Positions 13,861 to 23,034 of a stretch of 64,000 bases of DNA are shown one piece after another; the stretch's first letter is position 1, and each line of letters opens with the position of its first letter. Source of the stretch: Blastococcus aggregatus (GTDB taxonomy: Bacteria > Actinomycetota > Actinomycetes > Mycobacteriales > Geodermatophilaceae); NCBI RefSeq assembly GCF_900221005.1, contig NZ_OBQI01000002.1:248001-312000 (forward strand), written 5' to 3'. A model generated the notes under the pieces. That model worked only from the letters and a program-made list of their open reading frames with translations, was not told the origin of the DNA and made no database searches. The position numbers were made by a program, and so were the translations under genes.

Positions 13861-16605
13861 TCAGCGGTCGCGGTGCCCGGAAAAGCTCACCACCTGCTGG
13901 AAGGTCGGCCGGTTCTGCCAGTCGATGTCCCGCACCCCGATGACGCCGGTGGCCGTGGACCGGATGTCGTCGGCGTGCTTGTCGTAGGTCAGCTCCGCCA
14001 CCGAGGCCACGCCCTGCTCGGCGAGGAGCCGGTCGACGGCGGCGCGGAGGGACGCCCGCAGCGCGCCGGTGCACCGCACCTCCTCACCACCGCCGCAGTA
14101 GGCGCGCGACCAGCCGCCCTCCTCCTCGGCCGCATCCCCGCTGCCCAGCGCGCGGACGACGTAGCCGTACCAGGCGACGTTGTTCCAGGCCGAGCCCAGA
14201 CCCTGCCGCGGGTGGTCGTCCAGCCGCTGCGGCAGCTCGGTCACCAGATCGCCGAGGGTGCCGCGCAGCACGTCGTGCGCGACGGACCCGCCGAGGGCGC
14301 CGTCCTCGGCCGTGCTCTCCCACCAGGCGTCGAAGAGCGCGATCGCGGCCTGGTCGTCGTAGGCGCCGTCCCGGTCGGCGTCGATGCGGTGCGCGCCCCG
14401 GGCCTGCCAGTCGCGCAGCAGCCCGGTCGCCGCCGCCAGCTGCGGGTCGTCACCGACCGCGTCGAGCAGCGCGGGCAGCGTGTAGTCCGCCCGGACGTCC
14501 ACGGTCGCTGCGTCCTGCACGAGCGCGACGAGGTCCGCGGTGCCCACCCCGCCCTCGGCGACGAGGGCGTCGACCCGGTCGGAGATCGCCAGGCTGCGCT
14601 GGACCGGCCCCCAGCCCCACACGTCGTCGGCCGCCGCCCAGCCCGGTGCCGGCTTGTTGTTCCAGGAGACGAGCGAGCCGGTGGGCGGGTTGATCTCCTG
14701 CGGGTGCCGGTCCGGGGAGAGCCAGCCCTGCCAGGCGAACTCCTCGTCGGCCCAGCGCGGCAGGTGCGGATCGGTGCCCTCGGCGCGGACCGGGAGCAGC
14801 CCGGACGAGTAGTAGGCGATGTCGCGGTCGTCGGCGTAGAACCAGTTGAACGTGTAGTCGACGGCGGCCGCGGCCTCCTGGAAGCTCGCCGCGTCGTGGA
14901 CGGCGTCCGGGTCGCCGAACCGCTCGAAGCCCACCACCGAGTCGAGCTCCCGGTGGTAGGTGCTGCGCTGCGCCACGATCCCCACCGGCTCGCCGTCCAC
15001 GGTGGTCCGCAGCTGGACGATGCCCTGCTCGGTGCGCAGGACCAGGAAGCGCAGCTCCTGCGGCGCACCCACCCCGCCCAGGGTGGGCAGCGCGAGCTGC
15101 TCGTGCACGTGCCGGTCCATCGGCACGCACTCGGCGCCGTCGAGGTACCCGGTCGACTCCACCGTGGCGGTCCCGCCCTCGGGGTCGCACAGCCGGACGA
15201 CGACGGTGTCGACGTTGTCGTGGTTGGCGCTGGTCGCCGACCACGCGTAGTCCACGCCGCGGCCGAGCTGGACGACGAAGTTGGTGCCGGCGAACGAGAC
15301 GCCCCGCGCCTGGATGCCCGGTGCCACCACCGCCTGCTCGGTGAGCAGCTGCGGTGCGTAGTAGCTGGTCTGCGGCCCGAACACCGCCCGTGGGCGGCCG
15401 TCCTCGGTGTGCTCGCCGGAGACGAGGGCGGCGTTGCTCAGCCCGTCGGCCATGGAGCCGAGGTCCAGCGTGCCGAAGGGTCCGGTGACCTGCTCCGGCG
15501 CCGGCAGGCCCGCGAGCGGGGTCGGGAGCCCGCCCGCGACGTCGGAGCCGGAGCCGGGCGCCGTCGGCCCGTCGAGGTCGGGCAGCGCGACGCCGGGCAG
15601 CGTCGGGTCCACGGGCGCACCTCCGCCGTTCGGCGTGCGGACCGTCGAGGTGGTCGGCGCCTGTGGATCGTCCGCCGAGCGCAGGTCGTCGAAGATCCGC
15701 CGTCCCTCCGCGGGACCGAAACGGTCCTCCAGCTGCTGCAGCCACCGTGCGTTGGCGAACTCGGCGCCGCCGCCCTTGCCGAAGATGCCGCCGACCAGCG
15801 AGGCGATGTAGACGACGTCCGCGCGGTCCCAGTCCTCGGGGAGCTTCTGCAGCGCCACGTACTCGACGGGGCAGTCGGCGCCCACGACCAGTCCCGGGCA
15901 CAGTGCCCGCTGACCGGCGTTGATGCCCGCGAGGTAGGCGTCGGTGGCGCGCAGCAGCGCCTGCCCCTCCTCGCCGAACCGGGCGGCGACGTCCTCGACC
16001 TGGGCCGTCGCCTCCTCCTCGGTGTAGTAGGCGGTGCGCACCTGCTCCCGGTCCATGGCGATGTTCTCGGGGCTGGGGCCGAGGAACTCCGAGGCGCGCC
16101 CCGCACCCACGTGCCGGAGGACGTCCATGAGGAACATCCGGTCCTGTACGCCCACCCATCCCGACGCCCAGGCGGCGAGCTCCCGCGTCTCGGCCTCGAT
16201 GTAAGGGACGCCGAACGCGTCCCGCCGGACGACGACGCCCTCGCGCGGCCGCTCGATGCGCACCGCCTCGGCGTCGGAGATCGTGAGCGGGGCGTCCTTG
16301 TAGAAGGCGTCCAGCGAGTCGTCGGTGAGCGTGCCGAGGTCGGCCGCGTTGAGCGCGTCGTACATCTCGAGCTGGTCGGAGAAGTTGCGCGGCGCGTTCC
16401 GGCCGTCCACCGCCTGCCGGCCGAGCGGGTCGCCCAGCACCGCGCCGACCGTCCCGGGCAGCGTCATGCCGCCGGACTGACCGGGCGGGAGGACGTTCCG
16501 CACGCCGCCGTACCCGGCGGGGTCCTCCTCCGCCGATGCGGCGGTCGGGACCGCCAGTCCGGCGAGCGCCACGGCGCCCGCCACCAGCACGGTTGCGAGT
16601 CGCAC
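13861..16605 (-). CDS. Secreted penicillin acylase family (Ntn-hydrolase) protein
   Basis: Ntn hydrolases of this family cleave amide bonds in acylated compounds, for example beta-lactam side chains or acyl-homoserine lactones. The precursor is processed into alpha and beta chains at a Ser that becomes the N-terminal nucleophile; the candidate is the Ser in GLSNAALVSGEH, about residue 390. The 914-residue product begins with a clean signal peptide (VRLATVLVAGAVALAGLA... AASA). GTG 16605 is chosen over the upstream ATG because GGAGG lies five bases before it and the signal peptide then starts correctly. The usual NDPH after the nucleophile is replaced by GPQT, so substrate preference may differ. 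The true substrate cannot be read from sequence. Confidence 0.83.
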   Translation of the reverse strand: MRLATVLVAGAVALAGLAVPTAASAEEDPAGYGGVRNVLPPGQSGGMTLPGTVGAVLGDPLGRQAVDGRNAPRNFSDQLEMYDALNAADLGTLTDDSLDAFYKDAPLTISDAEAVRIERPREGVVVRRDAFGVPYIEAETRELAAWASGWVGVQDRMFLMDVLRHVGAGRASEFLGPSPENIAMDREQVRTAYYTEEEATAQVEDVAARFGEEGQALLRATDAYLAGINAGQRALCPGLVVGADCPVEYVALQKLPEDWDRADVVYIASLVGGIFGKGGGAEFANARWLQQLEDRFGPAEGRRIFDDLRSADDPQAPTTSTVRTPNGGGAPVDPTLPGVALPDLDGPTAPGSGSDVAGGLPTPLAGLPAPEQVTGPFGTLDLGSMADGLSNAALVSGEHTEDGRPRAVFGPQTSYYAPQLLTEQAVVAPGIQARGVSFAGTNFVVQLGRGVDYAWSATSANHDNVDTVVVRLCDPEGGTATVESTGYLDGAECVPMDRHVHEQLALPTLGGVGAPQELRFLVLRTEQGIVQLRTTVDGEPVGIVAQRSTYHRELDSVVGFERFGDPDAVHDAASFQEAAAAVDYTFNWFYADDRDIAYYSSGLLPVRAEGTDPHLPRWADEEFAWQGWLSPDRHPQEINPPTGSLVSWNNKPAPGWAAADDVWGWGPVQRSLAISDRVDALVAEGGVGTADLVALVQDAATVDVRADYTLPALLDAVGDDPQLAAATGLLRDWQARGAHRIDADRDGAYDDQAAIALFDAWWESTAEDGALGGSVAHDVLRGTLGDLVTELPQRLDDHPRQGLGSAWNNVAWYGYVVRALGSGDAAEEEGGWSRAYCGGGEEVRCTGALRASLRAAVDRLLAEQGVASVAELTYDKHADDIRSTATGVIGVRDIDWQNRPTFQQVVSFSGHRDR

Positions 16606-16682
16606 GCGAACCTCCGGGTCCGGGGATGGTGCCGGGTGCAACGACACGGGCGCCCGTGGGTTACGTCACACGCTCGGCGCCC

Positions 16683-17057
16683 TCAGTGCTCCGACCACAC
16701 GCCGAGCTCGTTGCCGCTCGGGTCGGCGAAGTGGAACCGGCGGCCGCCGGGGAACGGGTACGGACCGTCGGTCACGCGCCCACCGGCCGCCTCCACCGCG
16801 GCGAGGGTCCGGTCGAGATCGGCGGAGAAGAGCAGGACCAGTGGCCCGCCGGGGCGGAGAGGCTGCTCGTCGAGTCGGAGGCCGCCCACCTCCGGTGCTC
16901 CGTCGGTGACCGCCCGGATGCCGGCGTACGCCGGGCCGTAGTCGGTGAACGTCCAGCCGAAGGCCTCCGCGTAGAACCGCTTCGCGGCGGCGAGGTCGGT
17001 GACGGTGAGCTCGACGTAGTCGATGGAGTGGTGCCGGGCGGCGCTGGAGTCGGTCAT
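16683..17057 (-). CDS. VOC-fold (glyoxalase/bleomycin-resistance type) protein
   Basis: A 124-residue single VOC domain: YVELTVTDLAAAKRFYAEAFGW at the start of the first beta-alpha module and FHFADPSGNELGVWS at the end of the second, the conserved Glu of the latter being a typical metal ligand. Such proteins may be lyases, dioxygenases or drug-binding proteins; the reaction here is unknown. ATG 17057 is used. It follows the marR gene by 25 bp on the same strand, and the pair probably forms a small operon in which the regulator controls this gene. Confidence 0.75.
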   Translation of the reverse strand: MTDSSAARHHSIDYVELTVTDLAAAKRFYAEAFGWTFTDYGPAYAGIRAVTDGAPEVGGLRLDEQPLRPGGPLVLLFSADLDRTLAAVEAAGGRVTDGPYPFPGGRRFHFADPSGNELGVWSEH

Positions 17058-17082
17058 GCCGGCATGGTGCCGCGCGGGTCCG

Positions 17083-17598
17083 TCAGGAATCGGGCCCGGC
17101 CACGTCGCCGGCACCCAGGCGCACCCGGCGCAGGACGCCGAAGATCGTGTCGAGCTCGGACTCCTGCAGGTCGCCCAGGCCGAAGTCGAGCCCGGTGAGC
17201 CCCCGGGTGGCCGGCTCGACCACCTCGCGCCCCTCCTGGGTGATCACGGCCAGCACGCCACGGCCGTCGGCGGGGTTGGGCCGGCGGTCCACGAGGCCGG
17301 CCGCGGCCAGGCGGTCGATCGCGTTGGTGACGCTGGTCGGATGCACCATCAGCCGGCTGCCGATGACCTTGAGCGGCAGCTCCCCGGTGCGGCTGAACGT
17401 GAGCAGCACGAGCACCTCGTAGCGGGCGAAGGTCAGCCCGTGCGGCTTGAGCGCCTCGTCGAAGCGGGCCAGCAGGATCTGCTGCACGCGGAAGACCGAC
17501 GTCGCGGCCCGCATCGCCGCGGCCGGCCCGAAGCGTTCCTCCCAGGTCTGGGCGGCGCGCTCGATCGGGTCGAAGGGCAGCCCCAGCGGTCGCACCAT
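17083..17598 (-). CDS. MarR family transcriptional regulator
   Basis: A 171-residue winged-helix protein with the MarR dimerisation and DNA-binding layout: VFRVQQILLARFDEALKPHGLTFARYEVL, then the recognition region IGSRLMVHPTSVTNAIDRLAAAGLVDR and wing RRPNPADGRGVLAVIT. MarR proteins usually repress adjacent genes and release DNA on ligand binding or oxidation; no Cys is evident here, so a small-molecule ligand is more likely. A TAGCGT hexamer seven bases before ATG 17598 suggests a leaderless transcript. Likely targets are its own operon with the VOC gene and perhaps the penicillin acylase gene downstream. Confidence 0.85.
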   Translation of the reverse strand: MVRPLGLPFDPIERAAQTWEERFGPAAAMRAATSVFRVQQILLARFDEALKPHGLTFARYEVLVLLTFSRTGELPLKVIGSRLMVHPTSVTNAIDRLAAAGLVDRRPNPADGRGVLAVITQEGREVVEPATRGLTGLDFGLGDLQESELDTIFGVLRRVRLGAGDVAGPDS

Positions 17599-17605
17599 GG
17601 CCCGG

Positions 17606-17611
17606 ACGCTA
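17606..17611 (-). promoter_or_regulatory. -10 element of the marR gene (leaderless)
   Basis: TAGCGT on the minus strand is followed by CCGGGCC and the ATG at 17598, a seven-base spacing; no ribosome-binding site is seen. Confidence 0.5.
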
Positions 17612-17653
17612 CCGGTGGCCGAGCACCCCTCCTCCCGCCTCTTCCCTCGTTCC

Positions 17654-19132
17654 TCAGCGCAGGGCCGGGCGCAGCGGCGGGACCGCGCGGACCCCGAACA
17701 CGTCCCGCAGCGCGACCTGGGCCGCGTTGTCGCCGCAGGCGCCGTGCACCGCCGGCCCGGGCGGCGTCGCCGCGGACGCGAGGTACACGCCCTGCACCGG
17801 CGTCCGGTAGGTGTTCCACCGGGGCACGGGCCGGGCCAGCATCTGGCGCAGGGTGGCCTGGCCGTTGGAGATGTCGCCGCCCAGGTAGCTGATGTTCCAC
17901 TGCTCCATCTGGACGGCGGTCTTCGTGTGCCGCTCCAGCACGGTGTCCTTGAAACCGGGGGCGAACCGCTCGACCTGGTTCTCGATCGCCGCGGTCATGT
18001 CCACGTCCGCGCCGTGCGGCACGTGCACGTAGGCCCAGAAGATGTGCCCGCCCTCGGGCGCCCGCGTCGGGTCCGGCACCGTCGGCTGCACGGCGAGCAC
18101 GTAGGGCTTGTCGGTGAGCCGGCCCTGGTTGGGGGCGCGCTCCCCCGCGAGCGTCTCCTGCAGGTCGCCCGCGACGTGGATGGTCCCGGCCCGGCGGACC
18201 TCGGGGTTCGTCCACGGCACCGGGTCCGACAGGATCCAGTCGATCTTGAACACGCCGGCGCCGTGCTTGTACCGGCGGACCCAGCGGCGGTAGCCCTCGT
18301 TCAGCCGGTCGCCGGCCATCGACACGAACGCCTCCGGCGTGGTGTCCAGCAGCACCGCGGGCACACCCTCGAACTCCCGCAGGTCGGTGACCTCGTGGCC
18401 GGTGATCACCTCGCCGCCCTGCTCCTCGAGCGCGGTGACCATCGCGTCGGCCAACTGCTGCGAGCCGCCCTCCACGAGCGGCCACCCGGCGTGGTGGGAG
18501 AGCATCGCCAGCAGCATCCCCAGCGCGGACGTCAGCGGCTGGTTCAGGTCGAGCATCCCGTGCGCCGCCGCCCCGGCGAGCAGCGCCTGGCCGCCCTCGG
18601 TGTCGAAGTACCGGCGCGCCAGCCAGCTCACGTTCGGCAGCCCGGTGAGCCCGAACTGGGCGATCTGCAGCGGGCTGCGGGTGGGCAGCCGCCGCAGCCG
18701 GCTGGTCAGGAAGAAGTCGACGACGTCGGTGCCGTGCTCCACCAGGGGCCCGAAGAGCCGGCGGTAGGCGGCGGCGTCGTCGCCCAGTCCCGCCGCGGTC
18801 TGCTCCAGCGAGGTATAGGACAGCGCCGCCCGGCCGCCGTCCAGCGGGTGGGCGAAGTTGATCTCCGGCTGGACGAGCCGGACCCCGCGGCTGGCCAGGT
18901 CGAACTCCCGGAAGAACGGCGCCGCGGCTGCCATCGGCTGCACGGTCGAGCAGACGTCGTGGTGGTAGCCGGAGCGCATCAGCTCCTCGGTGCGCATCCC
19001 GCCACCCGGCCGGTCTGCGGCCTCGACCACCTGCACACGCAGGCCGGCGGCGCTCAGCCGCAGTGCAGCGGCCAGCCCGTTGGGCCCCGCCCCGACGACG
19101 ACGGCATCCGGTCGTCCAGCACGCCCGCTCAC
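17654..19132 (-). CDS. FAD-dependent oxidoreductase, phytoene-desaturase/PYROXD2-like
   Basis: The 492-residue protein starts with a Rossmann FAD-binding motif, DAVVVGAGPNGLAAALRLSAAG, followed by VEAADRPGGGMRTEE, the hallmark of the amine-oxidase/phytoene-dehydrogenase superfamily. The C-terminus has the second FAD-contact segment (VYLASAATPPGPAVHG). It is more like the PYROXD2-type oxidoreductases common in actinobacteria than a dedicated carotenoid desaturase, and no carotenoid genes flank it, so the substrate is open. The GTG start at 19132 has GAGG eight bases before it. It is divergent from the two-gene membrane unit at 19259. Confidence 0.82.
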   Translation of the reverse strand: MSGRAGRPDAVVVGAGPNGLAAALRLSAAGLRVQVVEAADRPGGGMRTEELMRSGYHHDVCSTVQPMAAAAPFFREFDLASRGVRLVQPEINFAHPLDGGRAALSYTSLEQTAAGLGDDAAAYRRLFGPLVEHGTDVVDFFLTSRLRRLPTRSPLQIAQFGLTGLPNVSWLARRYFDTEGGQALLAGAAAHGMLDLNQPLTSALGMLLAMLSHHAGWPLVEGGSQQLADAMVTALEEQGGEVITGHEVTDLREFEGVPAVLLDTTPEAFVSMAGDRLNEGYRRWVRRYKHGAGVFKIDWILSDPVPWTNPEVRRAGTIHVAGDLQETLAGERAPNQGRLTDKPYVLAVQPTVPDPTRAPEGGHIFWAYVHVPHGADVDMTAAIENQVERFAPGFKDTVLERHTKTAVQMEQWNISYLGGDISNGQATLRQMLARPVPRWNTYRTPVQGVYLASAATPPGPAVHGACGDNAAQVALRDVFGVRAVPPLRPALR

Positions 19133-19246
19133 CCGGTGATCCTCACGACGGGGTGCCGGATCCGCAAGTTCCGGGGCAGGTGAGTCGGTCCGTACGCCTG
19201 GGGCGCGTCGCGCCGGGGCTCATGGCCACCGATCGCGTACCGGATC

Positions 19247-19252
19247 TAGCCT
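19247..19252 (+). promoter_or_regulatory. -10 element of the 19259 gene (leaderless)
   Basis: TAGCCT is followed by six bases (TCGCCG) and the GTG start at 19259. Confidence 0.45.
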
Positions 19253-19258
19253 TCGCCG

Positions 19259-19756
19259 GTGCAGTCCTCCCTCGACCATCCGCCCGCGATCGAGCCGGAG
19301 CCGCTCCGGCTGACACCGGCCGGGCGCCGGCGCCGCCTCTCCGCCGTGCTGATCGTCCTGGCCCTGCTGCTCGCGGGCACCGTCTGGGGCGACGACGACG
19401 CGTTCCCGTTCGGCCCGTTCCGCATGTACTCCACGCGCAACGACCCGAACGCCCCGGTGATCTCCACCCGGGCGGTGGGCGTGACCGCGGCCGGCGAGGA
19501 GATCAAGCTGTCGGGCGGGCAGGTCGGGCTGCGCCGGGCGGAGTTCGAGGGCCAGATCCAGCGGCTGCGCGAGCACCCCGAGCTGCTCGGCCTGCTGGCC
19601 GACGCCTTCGCCGACGACAACCCCGGGGCGCCGGAGCTGGTGGCCGTGCAGATGGTGCACCGCAAGTTCGAGCTGTCCGACGGCCGCCCCACGGGCGGCT
19701 ACACCGACACCGTCGTCGTCCACCTCGACCTCGACGACGAGGACGGGAACCCGTGA
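19259..19756 (+). CDS. Membrane-anchored protein of unknown function
   Basis: A 165-residue product with an Arg-rich segment (RRRRLSAV), one hydrophobic helix (about residues 27-43, LIVLALLLAGTVWG) and an extracellular-type soluble domain starting DDDAFPFGPFRMYSTRNDPN. I do not recognise a named family. The GTG start fits a leaderless signal. Its TGA overlaps the GTG of the next gene by four bases, so the two products are almost certainly made together; the second is a polytopic HTTM-like protein. The domain may act as an accessory to that membrane protein, but this is inference from coupling only. Confidence 0.7.
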   Translation: MQSSLDHPPAIEPEPLRLTPAGRRRRLSAVLIVLALLLAGTVWGDDDAFPFGPFRMYSTRNDPNAPVISTRAVGVTAAGEEIKLSGGQVGLRRAEFEGQIQRLREHPELLGLLADAFADDNPGAPELVAVQMVHRKFELSDGRPTGGYTDTVVVHLDLDDEDGNP

Positions 19757-20628
19757 GCGCCCCCGCTGCCCCCATGACACCCCGCTGGTGGTTCGCCCCC
19801 GTTCCGCTGGCACGGATCGCGGTGTTCCGCACGATCGCCTACCTGTTCATCCCGGTCGACGTCTTCCTGACCACCGCCTGGGTGCGAGCGCACGCCGACG
19901 TCCCGACCGAGTGGTACGCCCCGCTGCTCGTCGGCCGGATCCTGCACCTGCCCTCCCCGACGCACACGCTGGTGCTCGTCGTGCAGTGGGCGCTGGTCCT
20001 GGCCGCCGTGGCCGCCGCCACCGGCCGGGCGCCCCGGCTGCTCGGCGCCGCCGTCTTCCTCCTCTACGCGGAGTGGATGGTGATCGCGATGAGCTACGGG
20101 AAGGTCGACCACGACCGGATCGCCTTCCTGGTCGCGCTGGCCGTGCTGCCGACCATCGGGCGGGCGAGGTTCCGCGACCGGCGGCTGTCGGAGTCCGCGG
20201 GCTGGGCGATGGCCGCGGTGTTCGTCACCGTCATGCTCACCTACTTTCTCGCCGCCTGGGCCAAGGTGCGGTTCGGCGGCTGGGACTGGCCGACCGGCTC
20301 CACGCTGACCCGCGCGGTGGTGCGCCGCGGCACGCCGCTGTCGGACTGGACGCTCGACGTCCCCGGCCTGCTGCCGGCGGCGCAGTGGCTGATGCTGATC
20401 CTGGAGTTCGCCGCGCCGCTGATGCTGCTGGTGCGCAGCGACCGGGCCCGGATCGCCCTGGCGCTGTTCCTCATCGGCTTCCACGTGATGACCTACGCGG
20501 GCGTGCAGATCATCTTCCTGCCGCACTGCATCGCGATCCTGTCGATCCTGCCGTGGGAGCGGCTGACCGCCCGTTCGGGACGGCGACCGGCTCAGAGCCG
20601 GGCGAGCAGCTCGTCGGCGGCGCTGTAG
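19753..20628 (+). CDS. HTTM-like polytopic membrane protein
   Basis: A 291-residue integral membrane protein with at least six hydrophobic helices. It opens with WWFAPVPLARIAVFRTIAYLF and a conserved-looking KVDHDRIAFLVALAVLP loop, later AAWAKVRFGGWDW. This resembles the HTTM (horizontally transferred transmembrane, vitamin-K-dependent carboxylase-like) fold, but the resemblance is distant and a function cannot be assigned. GTG 19753 overlaps the previous stop (GTGA) and has GAGGACGGG upstream; an ATG seven codons later is an alternative. The last 12 codons overlap the 3' end of meaB on the other strand by 37 bases, which may limit convergent expression. Confidence 0.72.
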   Translation: MSAPAAPMTPRWWFAPVPLARIAVFRTIAYLFIPVDVFLTTAWVRAHADVPTEWYAPLLVGRILHLPSPTHTLVLVVQWALVLAAVAAATGRAPRLLGAAVFLLYAEWMVIAMSYGKVDHDRIAFLVALAVLPTIGRARFRDRRLSESAGWAMAAVFVTVMLTYFLAAWAKVRFGGWDWPTGSTLTRAVVRRGTPLSDWTLDVPGLLPAAQWLMLILEFAAPLMLLVRSDRARIALALFLIGFHVMTYAGVQIIFLPHCIAILSILPWERLTARSGRRPAQSRASSSSAAL

Positions 20629-21620
20629 GGGTCGGTCTCCCCCGCCACCACGCGGGCGGCCAGCGCGTCGAGCGCGGCGCCGTCGCGCAGGTCGCCGATC
20701 CGCGTGCGCAGCTCGGCCAGGGCGATCGCCTCGATCTCGCGGGCGGCGCGCGCCGTGCGCCGCCGCTCGCCCTCGCCGGAGGACTCCAGCCACAGCCGGT
20801 GCTCCTCGATCTTCGCCAGGACGTCGTCGATGCCGTTGTCGGTGTCCCGGGCGGCGACCGTGCGGCAGATCGGCGGGCGCCAGCGGCCGGTCAGGTCGTG
20901 CCGGCCACCGAGGGACTGCATGTACCGGAGGTCGCGCACCGTCTGGTCCGCCCCGTCCCGGTCGGCCTTGTTGACGACGAAGACGTCGGCGACCTCGAGG
21001 ATCCCCGCCTTGGCCGCCTGGATGCCGTCACCCATCCCCGGTGCGACCAGCACCAGGGTGGTGTCGGCGAGCGAGGCGATCTCCAGCTCGGACTGACCCA
21101 CCCCGACCGTCTCGATCAGGACGACGTCGCAGCCCGCGGCGTCCAGCACCCGCAGCGCCTGCGGGGTCGCCCACGAGAGCCCGCCGAGGTGCCCGCGCGA
21201 GGCCATGGAGCGGATGAACACCCCGCCGTCGCCGGCGTGGTCCTGCATCCGCACCCGGTCCCCGAGCAGGGCGCCGCCGGAGAACGGCGACGACGGGTCG
21301 ACCGCCAGCACCCCGACGCGCTTGCCGGCCTGCCGCAGGGCCCGGACCAGGGCCGTCGTCGTCGTGGACTTGCCGACGCCCGGTGAGCCGGTAAGCCCCA
21401 GCACCTGGGCCGAGCCGGTGTGCGGCGCCAGTGCGGCCGCGACCTCGCGCAGCGCCGGGCTGGCGTCCTCCACCAGCGAGATCAGCCGGGCCACCGATCG
21501 CGGGTCGCCCTCGCGGGCCCGCTCGACCAGCGTGGGGACGTCGACAGACCTCCGCCCCCGCCGCCCAGGGGCGGCGGGGGCGGAGGTCTGCACCGCGGTC
21601 CCCGCAGGGACCTGGGTCAC
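20592..21620 (-). CDS. meaB: MeaB/ArgK-type GTPase chaperone of B12-dependent acyl-CoA mutase
   Basis: G3E-family GTPases of this type gate adenosylcobalamin loading and protect methylmalonyl- or ethylmalonyl-CoA mutase from inactivation. Motifs: Walker [13 protein letters not shown] (about residue 70), [27 protein letters not shown] switch region and NKAD. Length from GTG 21620 is 342 residues, close to the family. The GTG overlaps the stop of the acetyl-CoA acetyltransferase gene (GTGA), so translation is coupled. Codons 11-26 contain a perfect 22-bp inverted repeat (see the hairpin entry). If translation instead began after the hairpin there is no ordinary start before about codon 45. Its partner is probably the mutase at 33.6 kb. 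Confidence 0.9.
   Translation of the reverse strand: MTQVPAGTAVQTSAPAAPGRRGRRSVDVPTLVERAREGDPRSVARLISLVEDASPALREVAAALAPHTGSAQVLGLTGSPGVGKSTTTTALVRALRQAGKRVGVLAVDPSSPFSGGALLGDRVRMQDHAGDGGVFIRSMASRGHLGGLSWATPQALRVLDAAGCDVVLIETVGVGQSELEIASLADTTLVLVAPGMGDGIQAAKAGILEVADVFVVNKADRDGADQTVRDLRYMQSLGGRHDLTGRWRPPICRTVAARDTDNGIDDVLAKIEEHRLWLESSGEGERRRTARAAREIEAIALAELRTRIGDLRDGAALDALAARVVAGETDPYSAADELLARL
21545..21590 (-). terminator. Perfect 22-bp-stem hairpin inside the 5' end of meaB
   Basis: Arms 21545-21566 and 21569-21590 are exact inverted complements separated by two bases. The stem is almost all G/C and has no T-run, like many actinobacterial terminators. It lies 27 bases after the stop of the upstream acetyltransferase gene but within the first 26 codons of meaB as called. 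It could be a terminator that is melted when ribosomes run from one gene into the next, i.e. an attenuator; that role is inference. Confidence 0.6.
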
Positions 21621-22822
21621 GCCTGGGAGGGCGCGTGCAGGATCAGGGCGTCGCCCTGGCCACCGCCGCCGCACAGCGCGGCGGCACCGACCTTGGCACC
21701 CCGGCGACGCAGCTCCAGCGCGACGTCGAGGACGAGGCGGGCGCCGCTCATGCCGATCGGGTGCCCCAGGGCGATGGCGCCACCGCTGGGGTTGACCTTC
21801 TCGGGGTCGATGCCCAGCTCGCGCGTGGAGACGATGCCCACGGCGGCGAAGGCCTCGTTGAGCTCGACGACGTCGAGGTCCTTGGGGTCGATGCCCTCGC
21901 GCTCGCACGCCTTCTTGATGGCGTTGGCCGGCTGGCTCTGCAGCGAGGCGTCCGGCCCGGCGACGACGCCGTGCGCGCCGATCTCGGCGATCGGGGTGAT
22001 GCCCAGCTCGGCGGCCTTCGCCGCGCTCATGACCACGACGGCGCAGGCGCCGTCGGAGATCTGCGAGGCGGTGCCGGCGGTGATGGTGCCGTCCTTCGCG
22101 AAGGCGGGCCTCAGCTTCCCGAGGCTCTCCACGGTCGTGTCGGGGCGGATGCCCTCGTCCTCGGTGAACTCGATCGGGTCGCCCTTGCGCTGCGGGATGA
22201 GCACCGGGGTGATCGACTCGGCGAAGACGCCGTCCTTGTGCGAGCGCGCCGCCTTCTCGTGGCTGGCCGCGGCGAACGCGTCCTGCTCCTCGCGGGTCAG
22301 GTTGTAGCGGGAGTTGGCCTTCTCGGTCAGCTCGCCCATCGCCACCTGGTCGAAGGTGTCGGAGAGGCCGTCGTGGGCCATCGAGTCGATGAGCTTGGTG
22401 TCGCCGTACTTCGTGCCGGTGCGCGAGTTCGCCAGGATGTGCGGCGCCTGGGTCATCGACTCCTGGCCACCGGCGACGACGATGTCGAACTCGCCGGCAC
22501 GGATCAGCTGGTCGGCCAGCGCGATGGCGGACAGACCCGACAGGCAGACCTTGTTGATGGTCAGCGCGGGCACCGACATCGGGATGCCGCCGGCCACCGC
22601 CGCGGGGCGGGCGGGGTTCTGCCCGGCGCCGGCCTGGATGACCTGGCCCATGATCACGTACTCGACCTGGTCGCCGGTGATGCCGGCGCGCTCCAGGGCG
22701 GCCTTGATCGCGACGCCACCGAGGTCCGCGGCCGAGAAATCCTTGAGCCCGCCGAGCAGGCGACCCATCGGGGTACGCGCACCGCTGACGATGACCGAGC
22801 GGACTCTGTTGTTCTCACTCAT
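21617..22822 (-). CDS. Acetyl-CoA C-acetyltransferase
   Basis: Condenses two acetyl-CoA to acetoacetyl-CoA, or the reverse. The 401-residue thiolase has the acyl-accepting Cys in [16 protein letters not shown] (about residue 90), the NEAFAAVG motif and the C-terminal [12 protein letters not shown] containing the second active-site Cys, with [10 protein letters not shown] carrying the His. ATG 22822 has GGAGG six bases upstream. A TAACAT hexamer at 22911-22916 may be its -10 box. It is divergent from the epimerase gene and coupled to meaB by GTGA. Rv1323 (fadA4) beside Rv1322A is the equivalent M. tuberculosis pair. With ccr nearby, the likely role is the first step of the ethylmalonyl-CoA route. 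Confidence 0.93.
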   Translation of the reverse strand: MSENNRVRSVIVSGARTPMGRLLGGLKDFSAADLGGVAIKAALERAGITGDQVEYVIMGQVIQAGAGQNPARPAAVAGGIPMSVPALTINKVCLSGLSAIALADQLIRAGEFDIVVAGGQESMTQAPHILANSRTGTKYGDTKLIDSMAHDGLSDTFDQVAMGELTEKANSRYNLTREEQDAFAAASHEKAARSHKDGVFAESITPVLIPQRKGDPIEFTEDEGIRPDTTVESLGKLRPAFAKDGTITAGTASQISDGACAVVVMSAAKAAELGITPIAEIGAHGVVAGPDASLQSQPANAIKKACEREGIDPKDLDVVELNEAFAAVGIVSTRELGIDPEKVNPSGGAIALGHPIGMSGARLVLDVALELRRRGAKVGAAALCGGGGQGDALILHAPSQA

Positions 22823-23034
22823 GGGGGGCCTCCAGTGCCGGGCCGCCGACGCCGGCGACCGTTCAAGACAGAGCAGACCGCGCTGTTCGCGCGGCGTCGG
22901 GCTGCCCACCATGTTAGAACCACCCGCCGGCGGACGTGGCGTGGCCCACTCCCGGCCCCCTCCCGTCACCCGACCGGGGCCTCCCAGCGGCCCCCGGAGT
23001 GTCGTCCCGGGCCGGGGCACGGCAGGATGCCGAC

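Noticed and set aside
16606-16647. Upstream ATG (16647) as start of the penicillin acylase
   Set aside because: It would place 14 residues before the signal peptide; GTG 16605 has GGAGG at five bases and starts the signal peptide correctly.
12937-16941. 1334-codon plus-strand frame over the thioredoxin and penicillin acylase genes
   Set aside because: Shadow frame; both minus-strand genes have full family motifs, a signal peptide and ribosome-binding sites.
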